Origin: Crotophaga sulcirostris
Taxonomy: Eukaryota > Chordata > Aves > Cuculiformes > Crotophagidae
Assembly (NCBI GenBank): GCA_013397455.1
Contig: VYZB01000332.1
Location: 731,965 to 795,964 of the forward strand
Length of the DNA: 64,000 bases
Direction of reading: 5' to 3'
The notes under the pieces were generated by a model. It did no database searches. It saw only the letters and a program-made list of their open reading frames with translations, and was not told the origin of the DNA. Both the position numbers and the translations under genes were made by a program. Shown here one piece after another: positions 1 through 11,996 of the stretch; position 1 is the first letter of the stretch, and the number at the start of each line of letters is the position of its first letter.

Positions 1-918
1 CAAAAGCTTCAAACCCGTTGTTTTTTAAAGAGTGTTTTCTTTACAATCTGAGTCAAATATGTCAGCTCTGCAATCTGTGGCAGGTTAATTTAAATGCAGT
101 GATAGTGCAAAGTCTGAATCAAGCATGGGGTTGGCAAATTTTGTTCATCCTTTTATTTATACATATCTCTAAAAGTAACCACTTAGCTTGAGAATTGTTG
201 ATGAAATGAGTGTGATTTTCCATCTGTCCTTAGATCGGAAGGATTTGGGGTATATGAAATCTAAAGGAACAGTTTCAAAGATGGTGTGTTTGACTGGATT
301 GAGTGAATGTGTAGCAGGAGCTTGAGGAATGTCTTATTGTAGTAGTATTGTAGTTACTTTTCAGTGTGCAGTGATGGACTTCATTTCACTTGAGTGAAAT
401 TCTGCAAGTGGCACGCCAAAAATACCCAAGGCAGTTTTTGCTGTTTCCTTTTTCCTCATAAACTCTTATTTAATTTTATGTGATTGAATTTGGTGACATT
501 TAGTGCACATTAAAAGGAGGAATTTATAATGCTAGCTGAAGCAAAGGGTATTTCAGGTTCATTGTTTGTGAGCTGTTCTTGCTGTTCTGCCAAATCCATG
601 TGCACCTCTGCTTGTAGTCACACCATGGCAGAGCTTCTAATTTGACTCCTAAATTAAGATCAAATGATATCTTCAGAACCTGTCAGAAGGAGAAAAAAAA
701 ACCACCAAACATGAGTTTGTAAAAGCATTTGAACTACAGTATGAGGGGTTCTTTCCTTCTTCTTAGCTGGACCTTTGATTCCCATTGCAGTGGTCTTTTG
801 CCAACCTTAGGTTTGGTTGTAAAGGAATGTGATGGCAACTAAAGATGGTTCAGGTATTAGGATGATCCACCAGGTCTGTGTACCCACACCCCAGCTGGAG
901 AGGATTGTGATCACAAAA
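1..918. other. Presumed XYLB intron, unique AT-rich sequence
   Basis: No exon, RNA gene or recognisable repeat is visible. The sequence is AT-rich with stop codons in all frames. It is placed in a XYLB intron only because the first recognisable exon, at 14340, begins in mid-codon and therefore needs upstream exons. Confidence 0.45.
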
Positions 919-1625
919 TTAGAGAATCCCAGAATGGTTGGGATTGGAAGGGACCTCTGGAGATTATCCAGTCCAACCCCCTGCTAAAGCAGTTTCACCT
1001 ACAGCAAGTTGCACAGGAGCAGATCCAGGGGAGTTCTGAACATCTCCAGAGAAGGAGACCCTACAGCATCCCTGGGCAGCCTGTTCCCGTGCTCCATCAC
1101 CCTCATAGTCAAGAAGTTTTTCCTCATGTTAAAGTGGAACTTTCTGTGCTCCAGTTTGTGCCCATTGCCCCTTGTCCTGTCACAGGGAACCACTGAGAAG
1201 ACTCTGACCCTGTCCCCTTGATACTTGCCCTTTAGATATTTACAAGCATTGATATGATCCCTTCTCAGTCCTCTCTTCTACAGGATAAACTGACTGACTC
1301 ACTCAGCCTTTCATTGTAAGAGAGGTACTCGCATCCCCTAATCATCTTTGTGGCCCTCTCTGGATTCTCTTCTCTATTTCCTTGTCTGTCTTGAACTGGG
1401 GAGCCTAGAACTGGAGACAGGACTCCAGATGGGACGTCTCTAGGGCAGAATAGAGAGGGAGAAGAACCTCCCTTGCCCTGCTGGCCCCACTCTTCCTAAT
1501 GCACCCCAGGCTGCCGTCGGACTTCTTGGCCGCAGGAGCACATTGCTGGCTCATTGTTAGCTTGTTGTCCACCAGGACTGCCAGGTTCTTCTTTGCAGAA
1601 CTGCTTTCCAGCAGGTCAACCCCCT
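919..1625 (-). mobile_element. CR1 LINE 3' fragment
   Basis: The + strand starts with a degraded CR1 end (AGAATCCCAGAATGGTTGGG) and continues with the block about 'ggaagggacctctggagattatccagtccaacc', so the element is on the minus strand with its 3' end at left. On the minus strand at 999-1193 the CR1 ORF2 C-terminal signature survives in degraded form (MEHGNRLPRDAV, where other copies read [12 protein letters not shown]). The fragment reaches further into ORF2 than most others here: the 'optional' region with 'tggccctctctggattctctt' and 'ggagacaggactccagatgggac' is recognisable to about 1625. It is 5' truncated as usual for CR1 and carries frameshifts, so it is a dead copy. The 3' tail repeats are eroded, suggesting an older insertion than the copies at 10.9 or 23.9 kb. 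Confidence 0.9.
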
Positions 1626-3243
1626 AAAAAACCCCCTTTGCCCTCAGAAAGTCTTTCCACTTCCCAGTGGCATGAAGTTATTAGGGTGTTTGGGAGTGAA
1701 TGTTTGTACCAAGGGGTTGTATTGTTCAGTATCCAACAGTGTACCCTTCCTAGGTCTAGTATTTCATTTAAAAGCAATTTGCCTGAATAAAATAAAATAT
1801 GCATGATGGGTGAACACAGATGAGCTCTGTTAATGTATTCTAATTAACTCGCTAAAAATATTTTAAAATCTTAATAAGCTTAAAGAGAATTTCTGATGAT
1901 CAGATGCAATGTTAATGAGCATAGTATAAAAACATAAGAAGGTAAAGTAGCTAGCTGATTGGCAGTTGCACTGCTGTCTGTATAGCTTGCATTTTTCTTG
2001 TGCAAAAGAAAGACTTTTGGGTTAAATTTTAGCTTTTGTCTTGGCAGCTAATTTCTCAAGATCTATTTCTAGAAAACTTAATGAAGAAAACATTAGGAAA
2101 AAAAGAATTTACCTGTTTGATTTGGGGTGGAGTGGGGATTTTATTGCTTAATTATGCCCTGGAAAAACACGCTAAGGACATTTATAATAAAGTATCTGTG
2201 TTCTTTGTGTGTGGGAGAATGACTCTTTTCCTTTTATATATGCCATAAATCTCAGATTGTAGTTCTTTTTCTCTCCAGGCTATTAGGTTTCTGCAGACTG
2301 TATTTCATTCCTTAGCACCTATAGTTGCTTGGCAACAGCATCTGATTTACATGAACCCAGCCCTGTGAATGAATTGTTACCTGGAACCTTTCTGCACAGA
2401 AACCCAGAGAAACATAGCGGTTCTCCCATTCAGTATGACAATTATTAGGAAATATTAATTGCTTCTCTCTATTCATCTTTCTGTAGCCTTTATTTTTCAG
2501 TTAAAGGGGAAAAACTGTATTCTTGGTTTAGTTCTAGCCTGCCAGAGGTCACAAAATTCATTTATAAATAATCCACTTGGAAGGCAGGAGGTTTATTAAT
2601 AACAGAAGACTTCAGTAGTGCTCAGAGCCTCAACTGGTACAAGCGGTCCCCAGTGCTGTGTTCTGTAGTTACAGAAAGAAAGAGGTTCAGAGGAGTGAAG
2701 CAACCCACCACAGCCAAAAGCAGAAGGTTACCATGGGTTTTTTTCTGTCGGTAAATTTGCTACAGTTTTTAGGGTGAAAAAGGAGCAAATATTTGCTATT
2801 CAATATGTTTACTTCCTTTCTTGGCATATGGCACTGCTTTGAACAAACAAAACAAACAGATTTTCTGCTACCTCAGCCAAGTGTTTTGTGATCAGGTACA
2901 TCCTCCTATCAATTAATTTTATTCTTGTGAAGTACTTTACAGCCTGTAGGATCTTCCTATTGAGAGGAATAGGAGGTATTAAAAAGAAAAATCAAGAAGA
3001 AAAATTCTTCACCAGCACCAAACAGGAAACAGTCTTATAGGACTAGGAGAAGAAGAGTTACAGGCAATATTTGTGGATGCCAAAATAGCTGTAATAATTA
3101 TTTTGAAAAATCTTGTATAGACAACACCCAGATTGCCTTGTTTTGGAAGTTCTTTCCTGTTTTTAGCTGGCTTATCCTTTGCAAAAATGTATTGATACTT
3201 GGGTCTTGACTCTATTCTGTTGCATTTTAAGAGGCCTTTGTTA
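1626..3243. other. Presumed XYLB intron, no feature seen
   Basis: Mostly unique AT-rich sequence between two CR1 fragments. Short open frames at 2036-2248 (+) and 3009-3284 (-) show no recognisable motif and the second runs into CR1 sequence, so neither is called a gene. Confidence 0.4.
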
Positions 3244-3580
3244 ATCATAGAATGGTTTGGGTTGGAAGAGACCTTAAAGATCATCCAGTTCCAACCTCCC
3301 TGCCATGAGCAGGGACACCTCCCACTGGATCGGGTTTCTCAAAGTCTCATCCAACCTGACCTTGAACACCTCCAGGGATGGGATGTCCATGACTTCCCTG
3401 GACAACCTGTGCCTCACAACCCTTACAGGAAAAAATTCCTTCCTCACATCTAATCTAAATCTCCCCTCTTTCATCTTAAAGCTGTTCCCCCTCATCCTAT
3501 CCCAGTACTCCCTGATAAAGTGCCCCTCCCCAGCTTTCCTCTTGGGTCCCTTTAAGTACTGGAAGGATGCTGTAAGGTCT
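3244..3580 (-). mobile_element. CR1 LINE 3' fragment
   Basis: TCATAGAATGGTTTGGGTTGG opens the + strand copy, which is the complement of a CR1 3' terminus, so the element points left. The following block gives the standard CR1 3' region through 'ctttaagtactggaaggatgctgtaaggtct', where homology stops. The minus strand at 3274-3600 stays open for 108 codons and includes the ORF2 C-terminal motif RFRLDVRKEFFPVRVVRHR. Only one 8-bp tail unit remains. A 5'-truncated, inactive copy of about 340 bp. Confidence 0.93.
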
Positions 3581-3944
3581 GAGGCCTTGATAAGATGCAA
3601 AGACTGATGCTGAGGGAAGCAGAGTAGTCCTGAGATCTGGTAGAGATCTGGTTTGCAGATCTAGATCCCAAACTGATTTCCCCCCAAGTTTGTGGTGGTT
3701 TGAATTTCTCTAAAATCAAAATACTTGGTGGGATGTTCTTTCCTGACTTCACTCAAGTAGCATCCAAGGTCAGGTCATCGCACCCTGCACCTTAATTATA
3801 TCCTGTGGCTTTAGGTAGTGCTGAACTTGTAGCTGATTGTTATTATTATATTTTCTCCTGTGGACATGTCTTGCTACTGATGCACAGACTCTGCAGATTA
3901 ACTAATGCAGAATCGAATGCATTTGTGATCTAAGTAATGAAGGG

Positions 3945-4030
3945 GCCTTTGTTCTATTCTTGGTTGTTCTACTGATTTTGTGCGACCTTGGGCAGCTCAT
4001 TTATCTCCTTCCTTGCTTTTCTCATTTTAA
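3945..4030 (+). repeat. MIR-like SINE remnant
   Basis: The stretch around TGCGACCTTGGGCAGCTCAT followed by pyrimidine-rich 'ttatctccttccttgcttttctcatttt' resembles the MIR/L2 core ('tgtgaccttgggcaagtcac...cctcagtttcc'). The match is short and diverged, as expected for an amniote-age repeat. Family assignment is by eye only. Confidence 0.5.
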
Positions 4031-6515
4031 CCTTCGATGGATGGTGTCATGTGTTGATTTGCCAATGTAATTTTCCATTTCCCTTAGAAGATTTGCAAGG
4101 CTGAATATTGCTGTGTATGAGGACAAATAGTTTTTAAAACTGAAGCAATGGTGGGTTTTATGTTTCTAAATAACTCAGTAGCAAGCATTATTTACTGATG
4201 TGTGATCTGTAAAGCCACATGTGGTAATTACACACATCGGAGTTGTTATAGGCATGGGAGGGTGTATATTTTGCTGAGTTTCAAGCACCAGTTTCTCATG
4301 TGTCAGAATATTTTGAGGAAATACTGAGCTGTGCTGCAATGCTAGCAACAGAGCACATGAAAAAAAATATTGTCATTTTTAGTCAGTGGAAAATGCCTAA
4401 GGTAGCAGTACCTTTTTTTTTTTTTTTTTAATATTAAATCAATTTCTGGGAACATCTTGCAGACTCCTGACTTTGGGTGAATGTCTCACCTCCAGTCCTG
4501 GGAACTGAACCACAGCAGGAATTATTAGTTTGGATTTCCAGGGTTCCCAGAAGCACTGATTCGTACCTCAGTGCGGAGCCCTCTTGAACTCGGGGTCTAC
4601 CTCCAAGGGGCACCACAGAACACTTCACCGCCTACTGCAGGGCTCTCAGAGCATGTGTCTGTTGGAGCTACAGACCTTCAAAGACAGAATATTCTCCCAA
4701 GAAGCCAAGCAGTTTTCTAGTGCAAGTTTGTCTGTGATTTGTTGGGAATTTTTATAAACCGGCATTTTCTGGAGGCGAGCTGAATACATGCAGTGTCGGG
4801 TATTTCTAGGGTAGACATTTTTAATGCTTTTACCCACTCTGCTCATTTTTGATGGTGTTTTCAGTGGTGAAGATGTTTCTGCTAGGCACTAGCATTGTAT
4901 CAACAGCACTAAGCATCAGTGGTTTGTGGTCTTGAAATTATGCCTTTTAATGAGTACCAGAACCTAATTTCCCTAACATATCAAAAAGAAAGACAAGATG
5001 CAATTTAATTGTGGTATGTAAGTGCCAACACATGAAGGAGAAACCAGTTCCATAGAAATGTTTTAATTGGACAGCTAAAACCACAAAGACCAAGTCACTA
5101 GAACTTTAAAGAATAAAAATATAAATTAGGGGGAGAGTGCAAATATTTAAAGGTATTAAACATGAAAACAGCCCGTAAACACAGTAGATTCTCTGTCCCT
5201 TTGAGTCCTTCAAGTGGGGTTCAGTGTCTTCTTGACATTGCTGTACTTCAGTGAATACAGAGCTGGGCTGGATGGTGGGATTGCTGCGTGAAAGTTGTGT
5301 GATCTCGTTTAAGCAGATGGTCCACTCTGACCTTTTACATTTTTGCAGCTCTCTGTAGGTAGGTTATTAAACAGCTGGATGTGATGGCTAGATTTCAAAT
5401 GCCCAGTTTGATTCTCCTCTAGGTTTTGTTTTCAGACTGGTACCATCTGCTTCAGAAATTTTTTTGAGAATCAGTTAGTTGGTCACATTGATTCCAGATT
5501 TCACATTTATTTGGGGAATGACAGGAATTTTGAAGTCAGAGGTGAAGGCAGAGATGTTGCAAAGAGTCTGTGAATAATTATGGAAGCATGGGGTAAATCA
5601 AAGCAGGTTGCCCTTTGTTATGTTAAGTCTTTAATTGGAGCCTTGGCTACTTTATGGATATTTGGACAACTGCTGACTATTCTTCGTGGAATTAGTACTT
5701 TTCCCCAACACACCCTATTTTTAAGGTTCACAGTTCTTGCCATATCCAGGCTTTGGGTAACAAAAGAGCAAAACTTTGAGTGGCCAAAAAATAAATTAAA
5801 CTGATGTAAGCCAGTTCCACTGGTGCATGAACCCATTTTACCTTACTAATTTATGAAATATATTCCTTATTTTTTCTTTAAGGAATTAATTCAGAACCAA
5901 GAATTTACCCAAGTTAGAGACAGCAAAGGCTTATTAAATTACTTCTAGTAATAACGTTTCAGGAGAGGACTTTTCCACAAATACATTTTCAGTCTTGACC
6001 ATACAGATTTTAAGTGGTCCTTCTAATTTATTTTCCATCTATTTCCTGAAAAGCTTTCACAGAGATATTTGTCCAAAATATTCAACTTATATCTACAAAA
6101 ACTTCTGGCTTGAAACTGCTGCTTTTTCCCCCCCTCATTTCTGTAAACTCTAGTGCTGAGTTGTGGATTTTTTTTTTATGCTTTATCATTGGAATTTATC
6201 CCAGGCTTCATCAAAATATTCTGTCAAATAGAGATCTGTGTCTCAACAGCAACAACAAAAAAAATCACAGCAAATTGATAAGCAATTGCAGCTCTGCAGT
6301 ATTTCTACAAGAAGTGCAAATATTTCAGAGGTCTTGTTGCGAGTGTGTCAGTGTATATGTTATAACAGTGTTATGACTATTGATCTGCTTGCTCCCAAAT
6401 AAGTCTTTACCATTCATGTAACAAAGTTTTTCTTGCTGTATAACTCTGCTGAAGTCAATGAAAGTGAATTGTCAATGTGACTGTATCTTGAGCAGATTTT
6501 GTTCCCTAGAGTACA
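4031..6515. other. Presumed XYLB intron, unique sequence with a poly-T run
   Basis: No gene or clear interspersed repeat is visible. A poly-T run of about 18 bases lies near 4411-4429 and a shorter one near 6169-6178. Open frames here are under 95 codons and carry no known domain. Confidence 0.4.
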
Positions 6516-6962
6516 GACCTGGAGAGGGTCCAGAGAAGGACAACTAAGATGATCAGAGGATTAGGAAACCTTCCATACGAAGTAAGGCTGAGAGAAGTGG
6601 GTTTGTTCAGCCTTGAGAGGAGAAGGTTTAGGGGGGACCTTATTACCATGTACCAGTACTTAAAGGGTGTCTACCAAGAGGATGTAAACTCCCTTTTTAC
6701 AAAGAGTCACATGGGAAAGGCATGGGGCAATGGGTATAAGTTGCTCCTAGGCAGATTCCGATTGGATTCCAGAAGAAAATTTCTCACCATGAGAACAGTT
6801 AAACATTGGAATCATCTCCCTGAGGAAGTGGTGGATTCCTCTACACCGCAAACTTTCAAGGCTCAGCTTGACAGTGTGCTGGGCCATCTCATTTAAACTG
6901 GAAAGGTTGGACCAGATGTCCCTTTCAACCAGGCATTTTATGATTCTAGGATTCTATATGAT
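6516..6962 (+). mobile_element. CR1 LINE 3' fragment with open ORF2 tail
   Basis: The element is in + orientation and ends with the CR1-type tail TTATGATTCTAGGATTCTAT. Positions 6549-6896 form an uninterrupted 115-codon frame matching the C-terminal end of CR1 ORF2: LPYEVRLREVGLFSLERRR, then GRFRLDSRRKFLTMRTVKHW, then HLPEEVVDSSTPQTFKAQLD. The initiator methionine of this frame is incidental, because the fragment is 5' truncated inside ORF2 and lacks the endonuclease and reverse transcriptase domains. The 3' UTR differs from the other copies ('ggaaaggttggaccagatgtccctttcaacc'), pointing to a separate CR1 subfamily. Confidence 0.92.
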
Positions 6963-9367
6963 CTTAGACTGTCTGTATTTTTTGGGTGACCTGCAAAAAT
7001 TTAAGGTGCTGTTAAGAGACAATTCATGTACCTGCTTTTTCTATGCTTGTTTTTTTTTCTGGAATCCATCATAAACGGGAAGGCTTTGAGCCAAGGTTAA
7101 ATTTTAAATTCGTATCCGAAATGAGCTGGACTAAGAGGATTTTCAGAGTTAGGTGATTTGATGTCTTTAAGCTTCAGGTAGTGAAATACGAAGTTACATC
7201 TTTATTGAAGCAAGTTCTTAGGAAAGCCAAATTTGACATCCTCATGAAGAAAAATTTCTGCTGTTAGAGGTTTCTTGAGAACATAAGGTGACCTAGACTC
7301 TCAGTAGCATACGAGTCTTGACCACCGATACTATTCCTACTCTGTTTTACTTAGGGGTGCGCGTATCTACTCATTTTAGTGATATTATTCTTGCCTTACA
7401 GCAGTGTGAGCAAGAAGAATCATGCCTGTTCTCCTCTACATCACTGTAGAGATGCTGTCTGTGTAAGTAGCATAAATGTTGAGAATATTAGCCGTATTTG
7501 TCATTGCTGCTGAGAAAATTGAGGCTTTTTTCCCCTGTTGAATTACAGCTGGTATGATAGTTGCTGTAGCCTTAGAGGCTGATGATCAATTCTATCCTTA
7601 AAAGTTGTTTTTCTTCCCCAGGCACTGCATTTAAAAATAAGAATAAATTCTATGTCTGGAGAATTTCTGACATACATTTGAGCAATTGAAACCCTCAGTG
7701 AAATTAAAGCATGTTATGAAATATGAAAACTTCCTTTCTTACAAGTAAGAAAACAGCAAACCTATATGGCAAATATGGCTTGCTTTTCTCTGTAATAAAT
7801 TGGCTGATGCTTCAAAGTGAAATTCAGAAATGCTTCTATAAAGCAGTTTTAATAGCTCTAATGAATTACTGTATTGGTTTGAGAATTATAAAGGTGGCTG
7901 AATTTGCTTGAATATTTGGCTTCAAACTTATAATTTATTTACTCATGAGTCCTATTGGTCTAAATTAAGAAAAAGGAAAAGGAAAAAAGAAGTGTGTTCT
8001 GGTTTATATTATTATATTATATTTTGTCTCAATCAGGTAAATATTGTCTAATATGCTGGTTTGTGGCAGTCTTTTTTATCTGTTATCAAATTCTTGGAGT
8101 TGCCAGCAGTGATGCAGCACAATGAGACAGAGAAATAAGTACCTTTGGACCCAGTCCTAGGACTCACAGGGACATAAAGGGCGCTTAGTACCTTGTACAT
8201 TTTCATGTTTAAGTGGGTGCAGACAAGAGAAACCTTTTACCATAGCAGGTGTTTAATTTCACAGTCTTTATATGAATCAGAAAGATGAACATGAATTTTG
8301 GAAGAGTTAACATGCAAGGAGGATGATCTTGGAACATTTGTTTTACAAATGGGAGAAATTAATCATATATTTTTGTTTTGTTTTTTCTTGAATGAAAAGC
8401 TAGAAAATACTTTTTTTTTTGAAATTGTAGTGTTTGGAGTTAATCAGAGGCATAAAGGAGGGGCTGATACTTTTCTCGTTGCTTGCAAATTGTAAATTGC
8501 AGTTATTCGCAATCATGCTTATAGCTGGTGTGGGTTCATGTGCATAATCAGCTGCTTTTTGAATGCATGTTCTATTGTTCCATTTTATTTATGGATTCAG
8601 TTGTGATGAGGACGACGTTATGAAACTGTTTGGATGAAGCCTTAGAAAGCTCTTTTAGGACTTTTGAAAATCAGTGAGTGCCTGGAGTTTCGGATAAAAA
8701 TAGGGGGCATGGGTAGTAGCACTGGAAATTTAGATGAAACAGTTGCAGAGTTTTCAGCCTCGAAATGGAAGGTCAAATTCTGCTTTTGGACTTTGTGATG
8801 CATGAGCCAGCAGAATTCTGGGCTGACACAGGCACATTGTTACTGTCCGGTTGAAACAGAGCCAGATCCAAAAGCTGTGAGGTCAGGAGTCATCCCATCG
8901 ATTTCAGCATCCAGACCCGTTGGCAGTCCAGTCTGACCCTGCTCCTTGTGGAACAGGAGCCTGAATTTCTGCCTCCGGTCTCCTTGCGCAAATGATGTGG
9001 CAGCAGGCTTTTGGTGCTAATTATCAGCACTAACCTTTTGATTGATGCAAGTTTGCTTATGTGATTATTTTTCTTAATGGCTACAGTTATGTGCCAAGAC
9101 CATCAGAGGGGATGTCAGACTGCTTAGGAGAAACTCGCCCTGTGTTATTGGTTCCTCTGTCTCACTTTCTGAATCCACTTGGGCAATGCTTTTTAAGTCT
9201 GCACTTTCTAAAATCTGTGGTTTCTCCCCACTTTTTGTCTTAATCTACTTAAACTGCTTGGTTTTCTGGGAAGGCATTAGTTCTGTGTTTGTAAATGTAC
9301 AGTGATGCAGATGTTTTTGGGACTGCTGACAACTGCTGAACACAAAGTCGTGGATGGAGAGAGAGAG
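6963..9367. other. Presumed XYLB intron, AT-rich unique sequence
   Basis: No exon recognised. Low-complexity A-rich and T/A patches occur at about 7968-7990 (aaggaaaagg-type) and 8005-8025 (attatattatatt). Nothing else could be assigned. Confidence 0.4.
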
Positions 9368-10161
9368 TGTGATGCACTTCGCTCTTAAGAGAGAAGCAAC
9401 AATATCTTTATTGATATAAAGCAGAGATTTAACAGTGTTTTATAATAAATGAGACAGTCATTTACAAGGTTTGATGGCAAGGCACACCTGATTATTTATT
9501 GCACAGAGGACAAGGTTAGACAAAACTGTCAGAGAGACCCTCCTGTTGAGTCACGAGGTTCAGAAAGGAACCCCTTGCTTTCTAAACTTCTTCACAGAGA
9601 GGAGTTTAGAGTGTGGCAGGATCCAGACTTAGTCTCAGACTTGGTCAACAGTTCATGTCTAAAGGGTTATGTATGCACAATCAATCCTTTATACCTCTTA
9701 ACTAAGATCACAGAGTTTCAGTGTACGTATTCCCAATTCACTTACCAAGGCTCACTTGTGGCAAGGATTCTCCCAACCTTGAGGAGTCCCTTTGAAGGGG
9801 AGATCCCAGCATGCGGTTCACTGTCATTTCAGGAGAGCTCAAAGGGCTCTTGGGTTGCTCACTACTTATGGAGTAGGATGATTGACTCATAGTCATATTT
9901 ACATGTTCTGCAGGTGCCAGTTTCTTCCAGTTTTGGCTTGAGTTGGACCCTAACCAGCGCTGTGGCTGGGTGGGTGCATTACTGTAGATTAGCCTTTGGC
10001 TATTGTGCTGTTATCTCTCTCCCCCAAAATCACTGTGAGGCTGATGCAGACATCATGACCATCACTGACCATGACAATCACCACTGGTGGTTACTGCTTG
10101 ATCAGGATTTACAGGAAAAGGTCATGTTGGGGCAGAGGGGTGAACACACTCTCATGCAACA
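9368..10161 (-). mobile_element. Probable LTR of an endogenous retrovirus
   Basis: The block begins TGTGATGCAC on the + strand and has 'caacaatatctttattgatataaag' just inside. On the minus strand that reads as an AATAAAGATATTGTTG-type polyadenylation region near the end of an LTR. It ends about 'catgcaaca', giving possible TG...CA termini when read on the minus strand. The interior is less AT-rich than its surroundings and is open for 147 codons on + (9449-9892), with no protein family recognised. No target-site duplication is evident at these boundaries, so the exact ends and family are uncertain. It could instead be another unclassified interspersed repeat. Confidence 0.4.
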
Positions 10162-10461
10162 GTAATTTCTCTCTCTTTTCAGTAACAGATATTTTTTCCC
10201 TATATGCCTTTTAATTAAAGCAATATTTTGGCTGTAATCAAAAGCCAGGAGATGAACTTCAACATCACTGAATTCTTGCTGAATCTTTGTCAAAGGTGGA
10301 ATGGGGGTTGTGTGAGTGGGCTGACTTCTCAGCCTTGTGTGGGAAACTACCAAATGCTCAGTCTTCTTGCATAAGTAAACTTCTTTACTTGGGTTTTCCC
10401 CCCTCCTTCTGTCCAGTGGGAATTATTATTTTAAGTGAATTTCATTAGATCAGTCACCATG

Positions 10462-10919
10462 TCCCACAGCCCTCCCAGGACAGGCTGAGAGTTGGGCTTG
10501 TTCAGCTTAGAGAAGGCTCAGGGGAGACCTTATAGCAGCCTTCCAGTACTTAAAGGGGGCTACAGGAAAGCTGGGAAGAGGCTTTTTATCAGGGAGTGCA
10601 GGAATAGGACAAGGGGGAATGGTTTTAAGCTGAAAAACTGGAGATTTAGATGAATTATTAGGAAGAAATTTTTTATTGTGTGGATGGTGAGGCACTGGCA
10701 CAGGTTGCCCGGAGAAGCTGTGGTTCTCCTATCCATGGAGGTGTTCAAGGACAGGTTGGATGGGGCTTTTCACAACCTGATTGAGTGGAAGGTGTCCCTG
10801 CCCATGGCAGAGGGGTTGGAACTAGATCATCTTTAAGGTCCCTTCCCTTCCAACTGGATCATCTTTAAGGTCCCTTCCCTTCCAACCCAAACCATTCTAT
10901 GATTCTGTGATTCTATGAT
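10462..10919 (+). mobile_element. CR1 LINE 3' fragment with internal 32-bp duplication
   Basis: A + oriented CR1 3' end running from degraded 'gacaggctgagagttgggcttg' through 'ccttatagcagccttccagtacttaaagg' to a good tail of ATTCTATG/ATTCTGTG/ATTCTATG units at 10894-10918. A 32-bp unit starting GATCATCTTTAAGG at 10825 is repeated directly at 10857, just before the tail. The ORF2 frame is broken. Among the younger-looking copies in the window, judged by its tail. Confidence 0.94.
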
Positions 10920-11592
10920 AACAGATCTGTAGAAGTAGTGCATATTGGAGGACAACCCCATTTCATGTACAGATGCAAATGTTTTCTAGATAGGGTTAAA
11001 ATTCTGCATCAGCTCTCTAAAGAATCATTCATTTTTAAATAGGAAGGAAATAAACTGGTTGGTTAGGTACTATGCAGGGAGCTTTTAATTAAAAGATGTT
11101 TAAATCGGATTCTCTCAACTGTCAAAGAACTGAATTCATGGATTAAGTTTGCTACAGTTGTTTTGGGGGTTTTTTTTCAGGAAAATTGTATTTAAGTTCT
11201 TTCTGTGCACTGCCGTAGGGGATAGATGGTAGTTCCTGACAGATTCAAACACAGCTGGCTGAGAACACTGCTAGTGATGGATGAACAATGTCTTTGTTAA
11301 TGCCCCTGTATACATAAATGATGGACTTGCTTTCTTTTATTTATAAGATGTATCCAATTACACATCTCGGAGCAAATGTCCGCCGTTCAGTAAAGCACAC
11401 AATATTGGCATTAAAAAGACAATCTGTGAGATGAGTCATCAATGCATTTTCCTCAGTCACTGGAAAAGCACTGAAATAAGAGGTAAACCTAAATGCAGCA
11501 AATTCAAGTGAGTCCATTTGGGACTTACTCAGCTCTAAGAGGGGACCAAAACTCAACCAGGGAAGCAGTTGTCTCTACTGGAGGCTGGAGCA
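10920..11592. other. Presumed XYLB intron, nothing recognised
   Basis: Unique sequence up to the assembly gap. No exon of the XYLB kinase domain is recognisable on the + strand. Confidence 0.4.
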
Positions 11593-11972
11593 NNNNNNNN
11601 NNNNNNNNNNNNNNNNNNNNNNNNNNNNNNNNNNNNNNNNNNNNNNNNNNNNNNNNNNNNNNNNNNNNNNNNNNNNNNNNNNNNNNNNNNNNNNNNNNNN
11701 NNNNNNNNNNNNNNNNNNNNNNNNNNNNNNNNNNNNNNNNNNNNNNNNNNNNNNNNNNNNNNNNNNNNNNNNNNNNNNNNNNNNNNNNNNNNNNNNNNNN
11801 NNNNNNNNNNNNNNNNNNNNNNNNNNNNNNNNNNNNNNNNNNNNNNNNNNNNNNNNNNNNNNNNNNNNNNNNNNNNNNNNNNNNNNNNNNNNNNNNNNNN
11901 NNNNNNNNNNNNNNNNNNNNNNNNNNNNNNNNNNNNNNNNNNNNNNNNNNNNNNNNNNNNNNNNNNNNNNNN
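11593..11972. other. Assembly gap (380 N)
   Basis: An unbroken run of 380 undetermined bases. Open frames that cross it are artefacts of the missing sequence. It lies upstream of the first recognised XYLB exon, so it could conceal repeat sequence or, less likely, a coding exon. Confidence 0.99.
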
Positions 11973-11996
11973 GTGATACTGTGATACTGTGATACT
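11973..11996. repeat. GTGATACT tandem repeat at gap edge
   Basis: Three exact copies of the 8-mer GTGATACT start at the first base after the gap and stop at 11996. The unit differs by one base from the GTGATTCT permutation of the CR1 3' tail repeat. The array probably extends into the gap. Confidence 0.85.

Noticed and set aside
3274..3600. 108-codon minus-strand frame as a gene
   Set aside because: It encodes the CR1 ORF2 C-terminal motif and belongs to the CR1 fragment at 3244-3580.
9449..9892. 147-codon + strand open frame
   Set aside because: It lies inside the probable LTR, antisense to it, and shows no protein family features.
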